The notes beneath the pieces are model-generated. The model had not been told where the DNA came from. It saw nothing but the letters and a program-made list of their open reading frames with translations, and made no database searches. A program made the translations under genes and the position numbers. From Euprymna scolopes (Eukaryota > Mollusca > Cephalopoda > Sepiida > Sepiolidae), in contig CM044488.1 in assembly GCA_024364805.1 (NCBI GenBank), forward strand, positions 66,954,409-66,982,213: a DNA stretch of 27,805 nt. The letters run 5' to 3'. Every line of letters begins with the position of its first letter. Positions within the stretch are counted from its first letter, which is position 1. Below are positions 1 through 11,369 of the stretch, in pieces.

Positions 1-128
1 TTCTCTCCTCTTTTCTCTTCTCTCCTCTTTTCTTTTCTCTTCTCTCCTCTTTTCTTTTCTCCTCTCTTTTCTCCTCTCTTTTCTCCTCTTTTCTTCTTTC
101 TTTTCTTTCTTTTTCCTGTCTTTTCTCT

Positions 129-230
129 TCTCCCTTCTACTTCTCCCTTCTACTTCTCCCTTCTACTTCTCCCTTCTACTTCTCCCTTCTACTTCTCTCT
201 TCTACTTCTCTCTTCTACTTCTCTCTTCTT
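129..230 (+). repeat. 13-bp minisatellite
   Basis: The unit TTCTCCCTTCTAC is repeated in tandem; the later copies read TCTC in place of TCCC. It lies inside the polypyrimidine tract. Confidence 0.85.
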
Positions 231-270
231 TTTTGTTCTTTGCCTTTCTTCTCTCCTTTTTTCTCTCTTC

Positions 271-430
271 TTTTTTCTTCTTTGCCTTTTTTCTTCTTTG
301 CCTTTTTTCTTCTTTGCCTTTTTTCATCTTTGCCTTTTTTCTTCTTTGCCTTTTTTCTTCTTTGCCTTTTTTCTTCTTTGCCTTTTTTCTTCTTTGCCTT
401 TTTTCTTCTTTGCCTTTTTTCTTCTTTGCC
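271..430 (+). repeat. 16-bp minisatellite, 10 units
   Basis: The unit TTTTTTCTTCTTTGCC recurs with an exact 16-base period, its TTTGCC core falling at 281, 297, 313, 329, 345, 361, 377, 393, 409 and 425. Only the unit near 325 carries an obvious change (CATC for CTTC). This homogeneity suggests recent expansion. Confidence 0.92.
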
Positions 431-690
431 TTTTTTCTTCTTCGACTTTCTGCTCTCTTCTTCGCTTTTCTTCTCTCTTCTTCGCCTTTCTTCTCTCTCT
501 TCTCTTCTCCCTCTTCTCTTTTTTTTCTATTTTCTTTCTTCTCCTCATTTTACCTTTTTTATCCTCTTTTTGCCTTTTCTCTCTTTTCTCTCCTTTTCTC
601 TCCTCTGTGTATACCTTCATTTTTTTTTCTTTCCCTTTTTCTTGTCTTTTACTATTTTATAATTTCCTTTTACTTTCTGTCTCGGTTGTT

Positions 691-3120
691 CTGATCTCCA
701 GCGCATCTCCACCGAAAGATTTACTGCTATTGATTATTTGCACCAACTTCATCTCAAAATGTTGTGGAAAAAAGTAAATAAAAGAATCTACTCTTGGTAA
801 GCCTCAGGCATTACTTTTGAAGAAGCCCATTTTGGTCAACTTTCTTTTTTTTTTTCTTTCCTTTTAGATGTTGTCTCCTACAAAAGTATCGAAATTATCA
901 AATATTTCTAGGCTTAAAAATAAACATACTGAGTTAAACATTTTTTAAGTGAAGTGGGGAGGGAGTAACTGGTATTTGAAACCACAAAGCCTTTATTTAG
1001 TTATTTGAAATTTTTCTTTGGAATGTCCAAGAATGAGGTTAATTTTATCTGAAAATTTTACTTCGAATTTGTTTTTCTTCTCTTTTGCCAAATGTTATTC
1101 TTTCTCGTCCATTTCTACTGTGTACTAACAGGCCGCCCGGCATTGCCCAGTCGTAAAATACGCTTCACTATGATATTTTGATTAATGCAGATTTCATATT
1201 TATATTATATTGGACCCAATATATAGTAATGATTTAAAAAGTTAAAAAAAAAAAAAAATGACTCTTGCACTACAACAGAGAATCTAAACCAAAACGTTTA
1301 GCTTACAATTTACTTTTTCCTTTGACGTTAATGAAGACATGTTTGCTGCAAGGCTAAAAATTAAAACATCAACGAATAGCTATTACTTTACACATATTCA
1401 TAATGCTGTCGTTTGACCTTCACCTGGCAAATTCCATTTTTTTAAATTTTCATACTTTTGCAGTGATTTTTCCCTGATTAAAACTCAAATTTAAAATTTG
1501 CATGGGTTCTAATATCCTATATATTTAGTTTCATGTCTGTAGCCCAAAAACTGACAGGAGTTTGATAAGCAAAATTTTTTAAACAAATATATATACGCAT
1601 ACATAAATATATAAAGAGGTTTGTGTTTACTGTAACTTTTTTATGCAAGTATAAATTATGTAGAATATCTGCATGAATATAGTTACATGTAAGAGTTAAC
1701 TAAAGATGATCATCCCATAAAAAAAAAACGAAAAAACTAATAGAATGAGTGCTGAAAATAATATGCAAATTAGCTAGATCTTTTGCAGATAAATGCAATT
1801 CCATGACTCATATAATAGTTTTTTTGTTTTTCTTTTGTTTTTTTTAATAGAAAAAAAAACGTTTTTAATATGAATATCAATACACAAAAAAAATTATAGC
1901 AGTATAGATTCTTTATTTTCACTTGTATTATTTTCATTCTTTTACTTTTTTGCTTTTTCTCCCTCCCCCCTCCTCCGCCAACTTCGTTTGATAACCAAGG
2001 ATTTATGCAATCAATGATTTATGTTCCTGTTTGTGTAGTTGTTAGATGACCAATGTCTAAAAACGTGTTTACATAAAATTCTTACAGCTAATCAAGTCAA
2101 ATATTATGAGGTTGGGGTTAGGGCATAAAATAGCACTCCTTTAACAAGCAAACATTCAATGTTCGTATGCTTGTTTTTCTTTTCGAAAACGAGTCTGGAA
2201 AATGTAAATGGCTAAAAATGATATTTAAAAAAAATTTAATTTTGTTCAACCCTCCTCTCATACATCCAAATAAAACATTGCCACTGAAGCATGACGGACG
2301 ACTGTAAGAGGGCTAGATTTAGAGAGAGCAATCTGAGTGGGGAGTTGGGCAGTAAGATGCTGTTCACTGAGTTAACATTGACTAAAACGTTATGAAAATA
2401 ACATTCAAGATGAGAACAGTAGTTTGAAGAATCTAAATAATACAAATTTATCAATTCTCATCTCAAAAATTCAGAAACGTAGGATACATCTTTATTAATA
2501 TTTTGTTGCCAATTTATAATCTGAAAAAGAAATTAGTTTGTATTAGAAAATACATTTGTTAGTTCTTAATTTTCTGTTTCCATTTATTTTTCTACTTTGT
2601 GAATTTTAAAACAAAACTCAGTATTTTTAAATAGAACTTTTCTTAAATATTGATACGATTATGGCTTAGGATTAAAAATTGAGGGCAATTGAATTAGTAA
2701 CATAGTGTGGCCCATGTGCAAGGGATAAATATTTGATTGGTCGTACTAGACAGATATTTTGATATGAAAGTATTGTGATTGCAGCATCAGAGATAAAGGG
2801 TTGTCATATAAAGTCATGTAAAGTCGGAGTTAATTAAACCTGTACGATGATATAACTATTGGTGATGGAAGAGGGTTTATAATGAAGTATATACTTTAAA
2901 TAGTTAAAGATGCAGCTGTCATCTGCCATCTTTGTTTGATTCAAGCTACCGAATAGCATCAATCAAGGGATGAGAGGAGCAACTGCCCACAAAGACTCTG
3001 CTATGCAACACTTTTTCTGTATTTTGTATTTTTTTTATTAAGAACATATCATAGTGTTTCAACTATGTATCTCTCGGTCATAAGACAAGGAGGTATCTGC
3101 TTATCCATAAGTCAACCCTT
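691..3120. other. Gene-free AT-rich spacer
   Basis: I see no coding pattern, splice-flanked frame or RNA gene here. The sequence is AT-rich with homopolymer runs (for example A-runs near 1244, 1720 and 1850). A short GC-richer islet at about 1130-1160, containing GCCGCCCGGC, stands out and resembles the edge of an old mobile element, but I cannot name it. Confidence 0.6.
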
Positions 3121-4470
3121 ATTTTCTAGTTGTTTATTAAAACTTACACAAACCCAGCATTTCTGAATTTTGTAACCAATACTGATTCTGTCTTTACACT
3201 TTCTCTAATTTCCCATTTTGTTTTTCACTTATTGCAAATTAGTGTTGTGCTGCCCAGTTATTATGTGAGACATCATGTGCTCGCTTTCAACAACAATCGA
3301 CGTTTGCATGGTCGTTTTTTCCTGCACCCTCTCATTCTGGCCATGTTGCCTTACACATTGGCGACTGCCAAGCGCGAGCACAGATTCACGTATAAAACTA
3401 AACAAGCTTAAGAGAAGCAAAAGTCTCCTACACATTTGGTTGTATTCTGTGTGTGTGACATTGCGGAAAATGATCCTTCAAATGCTAACGTCTACGTCTT
3501 GGTTATCTGTTGAGGCAAACACTGTCAATTAACCCAAGTCAGCCCATCTCAAGTCGATCAAAGCTGTCTCTGTCTGGTCTGAGCTGCAATCTGCTGTCAA
3601 CTGTTCCCAACTTAAGACTCTGTAAACTATCAGAAAACTTACCACCATTCCTAAAACTGTTCATAAACTAGCTATATGGTCTTTTGTCTCAGTTACCACA
3701 ATAGCTTGATTAACAATCCTATTTCAAATGGCTTTTGTGTTCCTTGGTGACCCCCCCCACACACACACATTGTCTTTCTACTAACCTTACTTCATATAAC
3801 CTTTTGTTTTGCTGATCAACTATTTCCTCTATTTGTCATAGTTTTTTTTTTTATTAACACTCTGAGGAGATGGGGGTATCCATAGTCTCGCATGTTTAGT
3901 TTTCAACATACACATGTACGCGTTCTCTTTGGCATTGTTTGTTTTAAACACACCCCTTTTTATTCTGTTAAATTACACTCAACCAATAAGCAAAAGAGGC
4001 AGATGAAATCAATTTCTATTGGTCAGTCGATTATCTTCCTTTATTAAAATGTGTCATGAATTGAAGGTATCTGAAGAAGTGTTAGCAGCACTTTTGTTGA
4101 CGTCCATTGTTATGTTCATATAATCATCGAAAACACTTGGTTTCGTTTTCTTGCAAGTTTATCTATATAAACAAAATTACAGTTTGAGCGACGTGATTAA
4201 ACAGACAATGAACAATATATTCTGATTATGATTGGTGATGATCAGATTTTGTCAGATTTATAATCATTTTCAGCCATAATGATGGCAGAAAATTGAATAT
4301 GCCAATCCAAAATGGTGGTTGATGTAACAGGAATTTTTTAACACTTCGATAAGTTGAAGCAGGTTTTCAAGGGTATTTGTAGGCCTGTTTTACTTGCATC
4401 GACTTATATCTGAAATAACATGGTAGTTGCGGTTAGAAAGTTTTTGTGACTATTTTATCTCTTGATTGTA
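3121..4470. other. Unassigned spacer, partly GC-richer
   Basis: Positions 3250-3620 are less AT-rich than their surroundings and hold several overlapping short open frames. The minus-strand frame from 3435 starts with a real ATG and a Leu-rich stretch that resembles a signal peptide, but it ends within 68 codons and shows no recognisable domain. A C-run followed by an AC-run lies at about 3751-3769. Two oppositely oriented CCAAT-type boxes (about 3984 and 4018) lie 30 bases apart, with no further promoter evidence. I make no gene call. Confidence 0.5.
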
Positions 4471-4472
4471 TC

Positions 4473-4582
4473 CGTCTCATCAATATTTCTTGCTTGCAGT
4501 GATATTCTGAGCAAACAAGCAAGAATAGTTTCATTTTGTTGTGCACGTTTTGTTATATATTTGTTGAACTGCTGATGAGACG
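4473..4582. repeat. Nested inverted repeats around the hammerhead-like motif
   Basis: CGTCTCATCA (4473-4482) is the exact complement of TGATGAGACG (4573-4582). Inside this pair, TCTTGCTTG (4488-4496) is the exact complement of CAAGCAAGA (4516-4524). The outer arm covers the CUGAUGA catalytic-core sequence of the hammerhead-like motif that follows, so in a transcript the two pairings would compete. Confidence 0.75.
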
Positions 4583-4625
4583 ATTAACATTGTTGAAACG
4601 TAGATTAATCCATGTAAGGTTTTTA
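4561..4625 (+). ncRNA. Degenerate type I hammerhead-like motif
   Basis: CTGATGA (4572-4578) is followed by a 5-bp stem II (GACGA/UUGUU, two G-U pairs, loop UUAACA). Next come GAA and a 4-bp stem III (ACGU 4598-4601 with AUGU 4612-4615), ending at a UA cleavage-type dinucleotide at 4615-4616. Stem I begins with an A/G mismatch, then pairs GGUUU with GAACU. All core nucleotides of the hammerhead are present, but stem I is weak and H17 is A in place of the usual C, so activity is doubtful. A chance match or a decayed copy are both possible. It is a plus-strand relative of the stronger motif near 26000. Confidence 0.4.
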
Positions 4626-4718
4626 TGATGTTGATATAATTTCACACAAAAAAAGCTCTGTTGAGCACTTTGAAAAATATTCTTTTAGTTCAATACATTT
4701 AAACTTGTATATTATTTT

Positions 4719-4850
4719 TATGGAAATCGCTCCAGACAAAGCATGTAGCCATTTGATATAAGGAGCTAAAAATATCACTTTAAGATCAAAATCTAACCAA
4801 CAAAAGTGTTGTATGCATAGATTAAAACCTGGAAAACAATAATTTTTCTC
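4719..4850 (+). repeat. Dispersed repeat, copy A
   Basis: The segment beginning GAAATCGCTC aligns by eye with 20129-20285. Shared blocks include GAAATCGCTC, ACAA(A/G)GCATG, CACTTGAT or CATTTGAT and a later AAAACA-AATT-TTCT run, with gaps between them. The copies are diverged and have no coding content. I do not recognise the family. Confidence 0.55.
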
Positions 4851-5330
4851 TCTTTGTCAGGAACATTGATTGTGGAATGTGAGGACTAAAGGACAAGATG
4901 ATAAAAGAAACAAGTTACAAAGTTGCCATAAGTAAATTTACAATCTATTTGCTACTTTGTTTGTCATGCCTCTCATAATCTCATAATCTCTTTTAATCAT
5001 TCTTAACTCTTAAACCTCTAAAAAGAGAAAAAAATTCCAGGAACATTTCCATTGATTTATATTATTTATTTTATTTTTTTTAAGAAATTTGTTTTCATCA
5101 AACTACTTCCAAATTTCTTAATTTGGAAAATCTTTTTCATACATAGAAATTGGAATGTAATGACGGCCACTATAAAAAGGTGGGAATATAAATATTTGGC
5201 ATGACTTAAGAATGGACAGGCAGTTAGACACTGATACAGTTGGGAATTTACTCTCAGTGATGAGTGAAACAGAAACTTGTGTTTAACTTATTTTATACAC
5301 AAATCGTTTATAAGACGTTTTGTATTTCAG
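4851..5330. other. Gene-free AT-rich spacer
   Basis: Nothing coding or structured was recognised. A T-rich patch lies at about 5056-5082. Confidence 0.5.
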
Positions 5331-5376
5331 TATTAATAATCCAAAGAGGGTTGATAGGCCGTAAATCAAACCATCT
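5331..5376 (+). mobile_element. Orphan SINE/LINE 3' tail relic
   Basis: This stretch matches, in plus orientation, the 3' tail of the SINE at 19753-20095 (minus). Both contain TATTAATAATCC- or GCATTAAATAACCC-like sequence, a short A-rich loop, then GGGTTGATA, a GCCGTAAA block and an A/C-rich end. The inverted pairing that makes the tail hairpin is partly kept. No tRNA-like head is visible upstream, so this is a 5'-truncated or decayed copy. Confidence 0.55.
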
Positions 5377-6713
5377 CTTGACTATAAAATCATTAGGATA
5401 GTTTGATTTGGTAGAGATTTATTTGATGTGGACGTAAATGCAGTCGCCATCTTTATAAGCAGCTGTTCATTTGTCAATTCCATTTAACTTTGAAATCTTA
5501 TAACGTAATTCATTTTTAATGTTGTCACTACAGAGCAAAAAGTATTTATTTTTTTTTTTTACTGCACCTTTTGTAAATAATGTATTTGTGACATAAATAA
5601 AATATGTTTTGAAAATAAACTTTGATTGAAAATAAGATTCTTGTAACTAGAAACTTTTTTTTTAAAATTGATTTTATGACCTAATTTTTATCTAAATATT
5701 GATCCAGGTTTGTATTTTCATCTGGAGAAGATTAATTGGGTTCTGGGGGTTTTATCTGCTGGAAACTGATCTCTGTAATCCCACCTCCTAAACATGGACA
5801 TTAATTTAGATTTAGATTTTTCCCCCCTTTGTCAAGATTTAGCTTGCTTATCAGTTTAGTGCAAAAAAAAAAAGGGTATGATTCAGATCTGATTCTTATT
5901 TCAATGCAATCAGTTCCTGATTATAATTGCAGGTAGACAATACAAAGCTATTTTTATTTTTGTTCACTTTTTATTAATGAAGCGTGAGTGCTGTAGCATA
6001 TGTCAATGTACATTTTGTAATCTGTAAGCAGGGTTAAAATCCAGTGGATCTATTGCATTAAATTGCATATCAGTACCATTTTTGGTAAGATATGAACTCT
6101 CAATTTTCCCCCCATAACTATAGATAAAATAGCAGATTATATTCGATAAATAGATATTGATTTGGTATTAACAATTTCTGCAGAACCAATTATGCTAAAC
6201 AGCAGTGGTCACAAGATATACAAGAATAATTGCCAAGTAAAAAAACAAAAAACAAAAAAAAAACGTTGTCCTTGTTTCATTAAAGATAATCAACTTTACG
6301 AAACAGTATTTTGTTCATGCTTATATGCAAACAAAAGTTGCACCAAGCTCTTATCTACAAAAGTTGCATTTTTTTATATATAAAGAAGACACTAATAATA
6401 AATGAATATCTAATTATTTCAGGGACTTTGGTGGATTAGGTTAAATAACATATGATTGAAACTGCAGTTATCAATTATTATTGAAGTTTAAGATTTGGTT
6501 TTAGGAAAAAAATTCTTATCAAATAAGATATAATCGAAAAAAAAAAATCAATAAATTATATCCATTAGTCTTCTGCAAAAGTACATTTTTTTTTCTATAA
6601 CTATTGCCAGCCAACTCCTCCTCCCTCTATTATATTATTCGAAAGTCTTCCTGTTTCATGGTTGACAATCCATTACCTTGACAGGTTTTAAGTGATCAGT
6701 CATCCATTGCCAT

Positions 6714-6744
<31 letters not shown>

Positions 6745-8397
6745 CCTTCGGACTTTTATCATTGCTTTTTCATGCAAAACCGTTCCAGCTTGAAAAATCT
6801 ACTTGCATTACCATCATTTACAGAGTCAATTGTTCCGCTGCCAATTCTGCCATTATCACCGTTGATTAAATGGCTAGTACAACCATTTTCTAATGTATTA
6901 TCTTATCCTTATCCTCCTTTCATCAAAACGTGTTTATCTTACAATACTGCACTTACTAAATATTGTTCCTAGTCTACGTAATAGAAGATGCTACTCACAC
7001 AATCGGTGACGCATCTGCTTGCCCTGTCAGGTGTAGGAATCTGAAAGAAAAAGAAGTAAAAAACTTGTAGCTGGATTCTTTTTATATGTGGCATTTGCAT
7101 ATGAGAGGGATAGCTACTTTAAGTGGGACAAATTGTGGGAGGACAGTTGTTTTTGACAGCTGAAAGAACACATCCAATTTGAGAGTTGTTGTTAGTGTGA
7201 ATTATGATTTTAAGTGAAGAGTTTCGAAGGTACAGGTTGCACTATTAATCTTAATCTGTCAATCATTATTTCTGTGTTTTTTTTATTTTCATAGCAAACA
7301 TTTGGGTTTGCAGAGACTGAAGGTATAAAGTCCAATTCTCGCTCCTATAATTCCAAAATATTCAACTCTGATTCCTTATTTTAAAGTTTTCTGTTGATTC
7401 TTTGGCAATTTGTAAAATATTCAACTCCAAGTTGTAGCATTCTTAAAACTCTGACTACTTCCAAAACCTCTGACTCTGCAATAAATGCAATTTTAAAGGA
7501 CCCTCACTATGATGTACAATCGCTGAATACACACGGATAACATTGTAAAATAATCACAATTGCATCAGCAAAGTTCTGTCAGTATTCATCTAAAATAATC
7601 TTAAAACATAACTACTAGGTCTTACTGCTACTTATTCAGCATATGTGAATGCCGAGTTACCTTCTCTTGTTTCTTTATTGCTTTTTATCCTTAATATTAA
7701 CAAATTTTAAATCTTAAATTTGTCTTCAATGAAAATTTGATTAGTTGTTATGAGTATTTGAGTTGTAACATAAAATGATGTTTGGGTATAGTCAGAAATA
7801 CTAGCTGATGTATATACTTATATAGTTACAGTATATGTACTCATATCAATTTTAAAGATATTTTGATTATAAAAACTTTGATTATATAACTTACATTATA
7901 TGTTGAAAGGTGTTATTAATATTTAGCGAGAGTAATATGATGAAAAAATATTTTTTTATTTTTATTCCCAAAATTTTGGGTTAGTTTTATTGACTTTATA
8001 AAATCTGTACATAAAAATGATTTTATTTCTATACATATAGCTATGTAAATCAAAGTTACAATACAGACCAATTATTTATTAAAAACCTATTTTTAAGTCA
8101 TTATGTAGATTAGACACCCTGTTTACTGGAGTAAAGGCCGTCACTTAAGTAATTATTGGTTTGTATATACATATGTATATATTTATAAGATATGTTACAT
8201 ATATATTAGTATTTACTTCAACAGCGTTGAATGCATGATTAAAGCGTAGTAGTATATAAATATACTTATGGCAAGTGAGTTACACAGAAACGTTTGAGTT
8301 TAATTTCTAAAGGAAATTGTAAAGCTTAATGCATTCTGTCAATTTCAATGAATGAAAGACTCAACAGTTTAACTCATTTACCCTAAGTATATAGTTA
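5377..8397. other. Gene-free AT-rich spacer
   Basis: No gene is supported. Small items: an imperfect 13-bp inverted repeat at about 5364/5398 (AAATCAAACCATC and GATAGTTTGATTT), a (CT)n run at about 6717-6743, and a loosely repetitive stretch at about 7325-7490 where AACTCTGA-type phrases recur and which may be an eroded minisatellite. A 66-codon ATG frame starts at 6772 but has no domain or conserved signal. TA-rich steps lie at about 8165-8215. Confidence 0.55.
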
Positions 8398-8466
<69 letters not shown>

Positions 8467-8484
8467 CACCACACACACACACAC
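8398..8484 (+). repeat. Compound microsatellite (TAC)n-(CAC)n-(AC)n
   Basis: About 19 TAC units pass into CAC units at about 8456 and then an AC run. The tract directly abuts the broken 3' side of the LINE fragment that starts at 8524. Confidence 0.95.
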
Positions 8485-8523
8485 ATATATAATTGGTCTA
8501 TAGTGAGATGCAGAAGACTAATA

Positions 8524-10060
8524 TCTAGTCTTTTTTAATACTGAGCAGACAGGTTTTCCAAAGTGTTGAGAAGCATTTCTCTTTTAGGCATCGATTGAAT
8601 AGCTTTGCAAAAATGAGAGCCAGTTCCGGTTGCAGATTTTTGACTAATATGACTGGAATATTGTCAGGACCAGTTTTGTTAGCATGAAGGTTCTTGATAA
8701 CTTTGGTAACATCATGAGCAGATATGTGGATGTTGCTCAGATTATTTTCCGTCTTAGGAAGAAAGTCAGAAGGTAGGTGGTCCTGGTCACATATTCTGTT
8801 CATGATCTTGTTTGTTATATGCCAAAACTCCTGGGAATCAAGCTTCAGTTCTTCTACTTTGAACTTGGACTGAGTATATGACTTTCTCATATTTTCTATA
8901 ATCGATTGTGATTTCTAAAGGCGACTTTAGTTGCAGAACATCTATTACGTTGAAAGTAATTAAAGTAGTGGTTTTTCTGCCCAATTGCGGCAGCACATTC
9001 AGGAGTGTACTGGTTGTGTGATTTCTGTTGAAATTTCTGGGAGGGTATGTAGCAGTCTGTATTGATAGTTAACTAATCAGTAGGCCTATGACAACAGAAT
9101 ATTTTTATCATTGTTTTGACTCTCGAGTATATATCCGACACAGACACAGTTAATCAATCTAGAACCACATCACTCTATATAAAAGCATATAAGATATCAA
9201 CAGATACACACTCGAGAATCAAAACAATGAAAAGAATATTCTGTTGTCCTAGCCCTACTAATCAGTTAAGTCAGGTACTATGAAGGACACATTCTTTTTA
9301 AACATAGTGTAGAGGTAGTTCTCATATAAACATTCAGAAACTGATCAAGTCAGCCATAGAGTACTGATACACTGTTCTCAGAGAGGGATATTTGGGGTTT
9401 TGTTGTGCTTTGTTTTAATCTTTATGGAGATAACCAAGTAATCATCAGATTCTAACAGTGACAGAATAGAGGATGAGAACAATTCAGGGCTTGTTGAGAG
9501 ATAAAGATCTACAAAACTTGAAAATTATCTGTCAAAGCATCAGGTACCTGAGTGAGATTGTAGACACTGTTAGGTCATAAGCAAGAGAGAAATCACGACA
9601 AAACCTCTCTTCATCATCAGATTTTGTTTTAGTGGACTAACCATTTGTGAACATTGAAATCTCCACAAACGTAAATTTTGGTTGAGGAATGAATAATGTG
9701 ATCAATTTTTTCAGCAATACAATCTCAAAGGTAGCAACTCCATTGTAGGGACAGTAAATGGCAAATATAAATGCTATGCTGTGAATAAGTGCTACTTGGA
9801 AGCACATGTAAGGGTGTTTAGTGTCTTTGGAGCCTTCCCTTAACATATTTTGTGTCCATGGCGATCTTGAGGGTCAGGTTAGATGTGAAGCAGTTAATGC
9901 CAGTTTCACACAAAAATACTAGGTCAGGCTTGGTCTCCCATAATTAGATTTCAACCTTTGGAAGGTTGGAATGTAGACCCCCTAGTGTTATAGAAGGAGA
10001 CCTTGTAGTGGGGGTCTATATTGAAGGTGTTGATTTGGGTTTTCTCTTATTTTGCTTGTT
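8524..10060 (-). pseudogene. Jockey/CR1-group LINE, endonuclease and N-terminal RT fragment
   Basis: Read on the minus strand, decayed frames give the family order. First comes an AP-type endonuclease start (KPDLVFLCETGIN, about 9890-9935). Next are a PYMCFQVALIHS block (about 9800) and the endonuclease motif CGDFNVH (about 9650). The linker follows, with RTVYQYSMADL near 9365 and TPECAAAIGQKNHYFNYFQ near 8980. Last is the RT N-terminal region, with NKTGPDNIPVILVKNL and FAKLFNRCLKEKC (8524-8890). These ORF2 motifs make the class secure; the exact clade is less sure. Several stops and frame changes are present, a block after the TLKI stretch of the endonuclease is missing, and RT stops short of its catalytic domain at 8524. 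A MITE interrupts it at 9081-9257. Confidence 0.9.
9081..9257. mobile_element. 177-bp hAT-like MITE with 8-bp target duplication
   Basis: The two ends are near-perfect inverted repeats about 50 bases long, starting TAGG(C/G)CTA(T/G)GACAACAGAATATT and running inward to CTCGAG. The element is flanked by CTAATCAG at 9073-9080 and again at 9258-9265. An 8-bp duplication and a TAGGG-type end fit the hAT superfamily; assignment to hAT and not another 8-bp family is inference. It has no coding capacity. It sits inside the LINE fragment and so arrived later. Confidence 0.88.
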
Positions 10061-11015
10061 GTAATTCTTCAAAATTAGGTTGGTGATTTTGTAGAAGCCA
10101 GGAAGGTTGAACAGGGTAGAGAGACAGAGAATAGGAAAGAGTATAAGTAAAGAAGGAAGACTTTTTTAGATGCAAAAGAAAGCCATAGTAATTCCCACGA
10201 ATATGGCATTGAGAGCCCCCACCAGAAGTTGCTGCATAGTCCATACTCCATTCAGTAAATGGCAATGCAGCAGTCTCGGCATTTTGCATCCACTACTCTC
10301 TCAAAACTACCAACCGATTAGACAACATTTTTATCCCCCTTTGTCAGAAACATTGCTTAGAGTAGATGAGAACTGAAAAACAAAACAGGGGAAACAAGAG
10401 TTTGTGGACTGTCGAAAATGCATCCACAATGCCTTTTCTACTTTCATTTCAAGAGAAAAAAACATGCGACTAAGTATTTGTATGTAATATAAGTTCACAT
10501 TTCTTGTTTTAAAGGGGAATCTAGAGACAGTCCCCCCCCCTCTCGTGGTGTCACGTGGTCTAGATTAAAAAAGAGCTTAGAGAGGGAGCTATCAGCCTAT
10601 TTCTAAGGTCAAGAAATAAAGAATTCTACCTTTTTATATCTGGTGTTTGAGGCATTGTGATGAATGTGTACTAGTACACAACAGAAGGTACAAAGAAGTT
10701 CATGCAGGGTGCAACGACTTTTTTGTTTTTGCTTTTTAAAGAATTAATATTTTAGGCTTCCATTTATAGACACAAAAATAAGTATATTGATAAAAAATAA
10801 AGGAAAAACAAAGAACAAAAAAGAATGTGTCTGAAATGAAATAGTTATACAAGATGCAGAAAAGCCGTCAATTTAAAGTTTTAGTTTTGAATATTTAAAA
10901 GCAAACATTTCTAACACTTAACAAGTGGAATTCTTTATTTTATTTTTTTTATAAACATTTAAATAAAAATAGAAAGAGTTTTTCTTCACCTCTTGACAAT
11001 AACACAAGTTACATA
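10061..11015. other. Unassigned stretch upstream of the LINE fragment and Tc1
   Basis: Positions 10061-10640 may include the 5' leader of the minus-strand LINE, since an open minus frame (10047-10289) runs into it, but I see no motif that proves this. A C-run (10532-10540), a CACGTG E-box (10552) and AATCTAGA/TCTAGATT arms lie together near 10520-10566. A perfect 16-base palindrome, TGTGTACTAGTACACA, occupies 10665-10680. The rest is AT-rich without recognisable content. Confidence 0.5.
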
Positions 11016-11240
11016 CAGTGCCGGCAAAAAGAAAGTCTGCATTTGTAATTTTTTCAAAAACTGCAAATTTAAGCTAAATTTAATGTAACTGTTTAAACAA
11101 CCTATACCTCATTTAATTTGCCTTTTATTCCTCTATAATTTTGCCTGTTCATATTTGACTTTTAATCTAAATGTTCTAGTGTTCACGTCAATTTAAAAAA
11201 ATAACTTCAAATTGAAGAGGCAAAAAGAAAGTCCGCAGTA
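11016..11240 (+). repeat. Left terminal inverted repeat of the Tc1 element
   Basis: It contains outer and inner direct repeats of the transposase-binding type, separated by about 180 bp. It mirrors the right TIR base for base over long stretches, including TAAATTTAATGTAACTG and the AATTTGAAG-like block next to the inner repeat. Confidence 0.93.
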
Positions 11241-11369
11241 ACAAATTCGCTTAAAACCAGCTTAAATTATCGCCCCTAAATCAGTTTCAAATATCCACCA
11301 ACAGGCAACAAAGCATCTCTAATCGTATCTGTTGTTGTTCCAGGTTATATAATATAACATTTACTCCAT

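Larger units (their letters stand above)
1..690. repeat. Polypyrimidine tract with nested minisatellites
   Basis: The plus strand is almost wholly C and T for about 690 bases. Three textures follow one another: irregular CTCTTTTC runs, a 13-bp tandem unit, and a 16-bp tandem unit, then irregular CT-rich sequence. Because 16 is not a multiple of 3, all three forward frames read the same Phe/Leu/Ser-rich repeat, so the long overlapping open frames here are translated satellite and not genes. Strand-asymmetric polypyrimidine of this length can adopt triplex structure and is prone to slippage; that is general knowledge and is not shown by the sequence. Confidence 0.95.

Noticed and set aside
233-777. 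Three overlapping plus-strand open frames and one minus-strand frame of about 100-160 codons
   Set aside because: They are translations of a 16-bp pyrimidine minisatellite in every frame, and the repeat phase explains why all frames stay open.
3229-3435. ATG frame with a signal-peptide-like Leu run on the minus strand
   Set aside because: It is only 68 codons, has no domain or splice context, and several frames on both strands are open over the same stretch.
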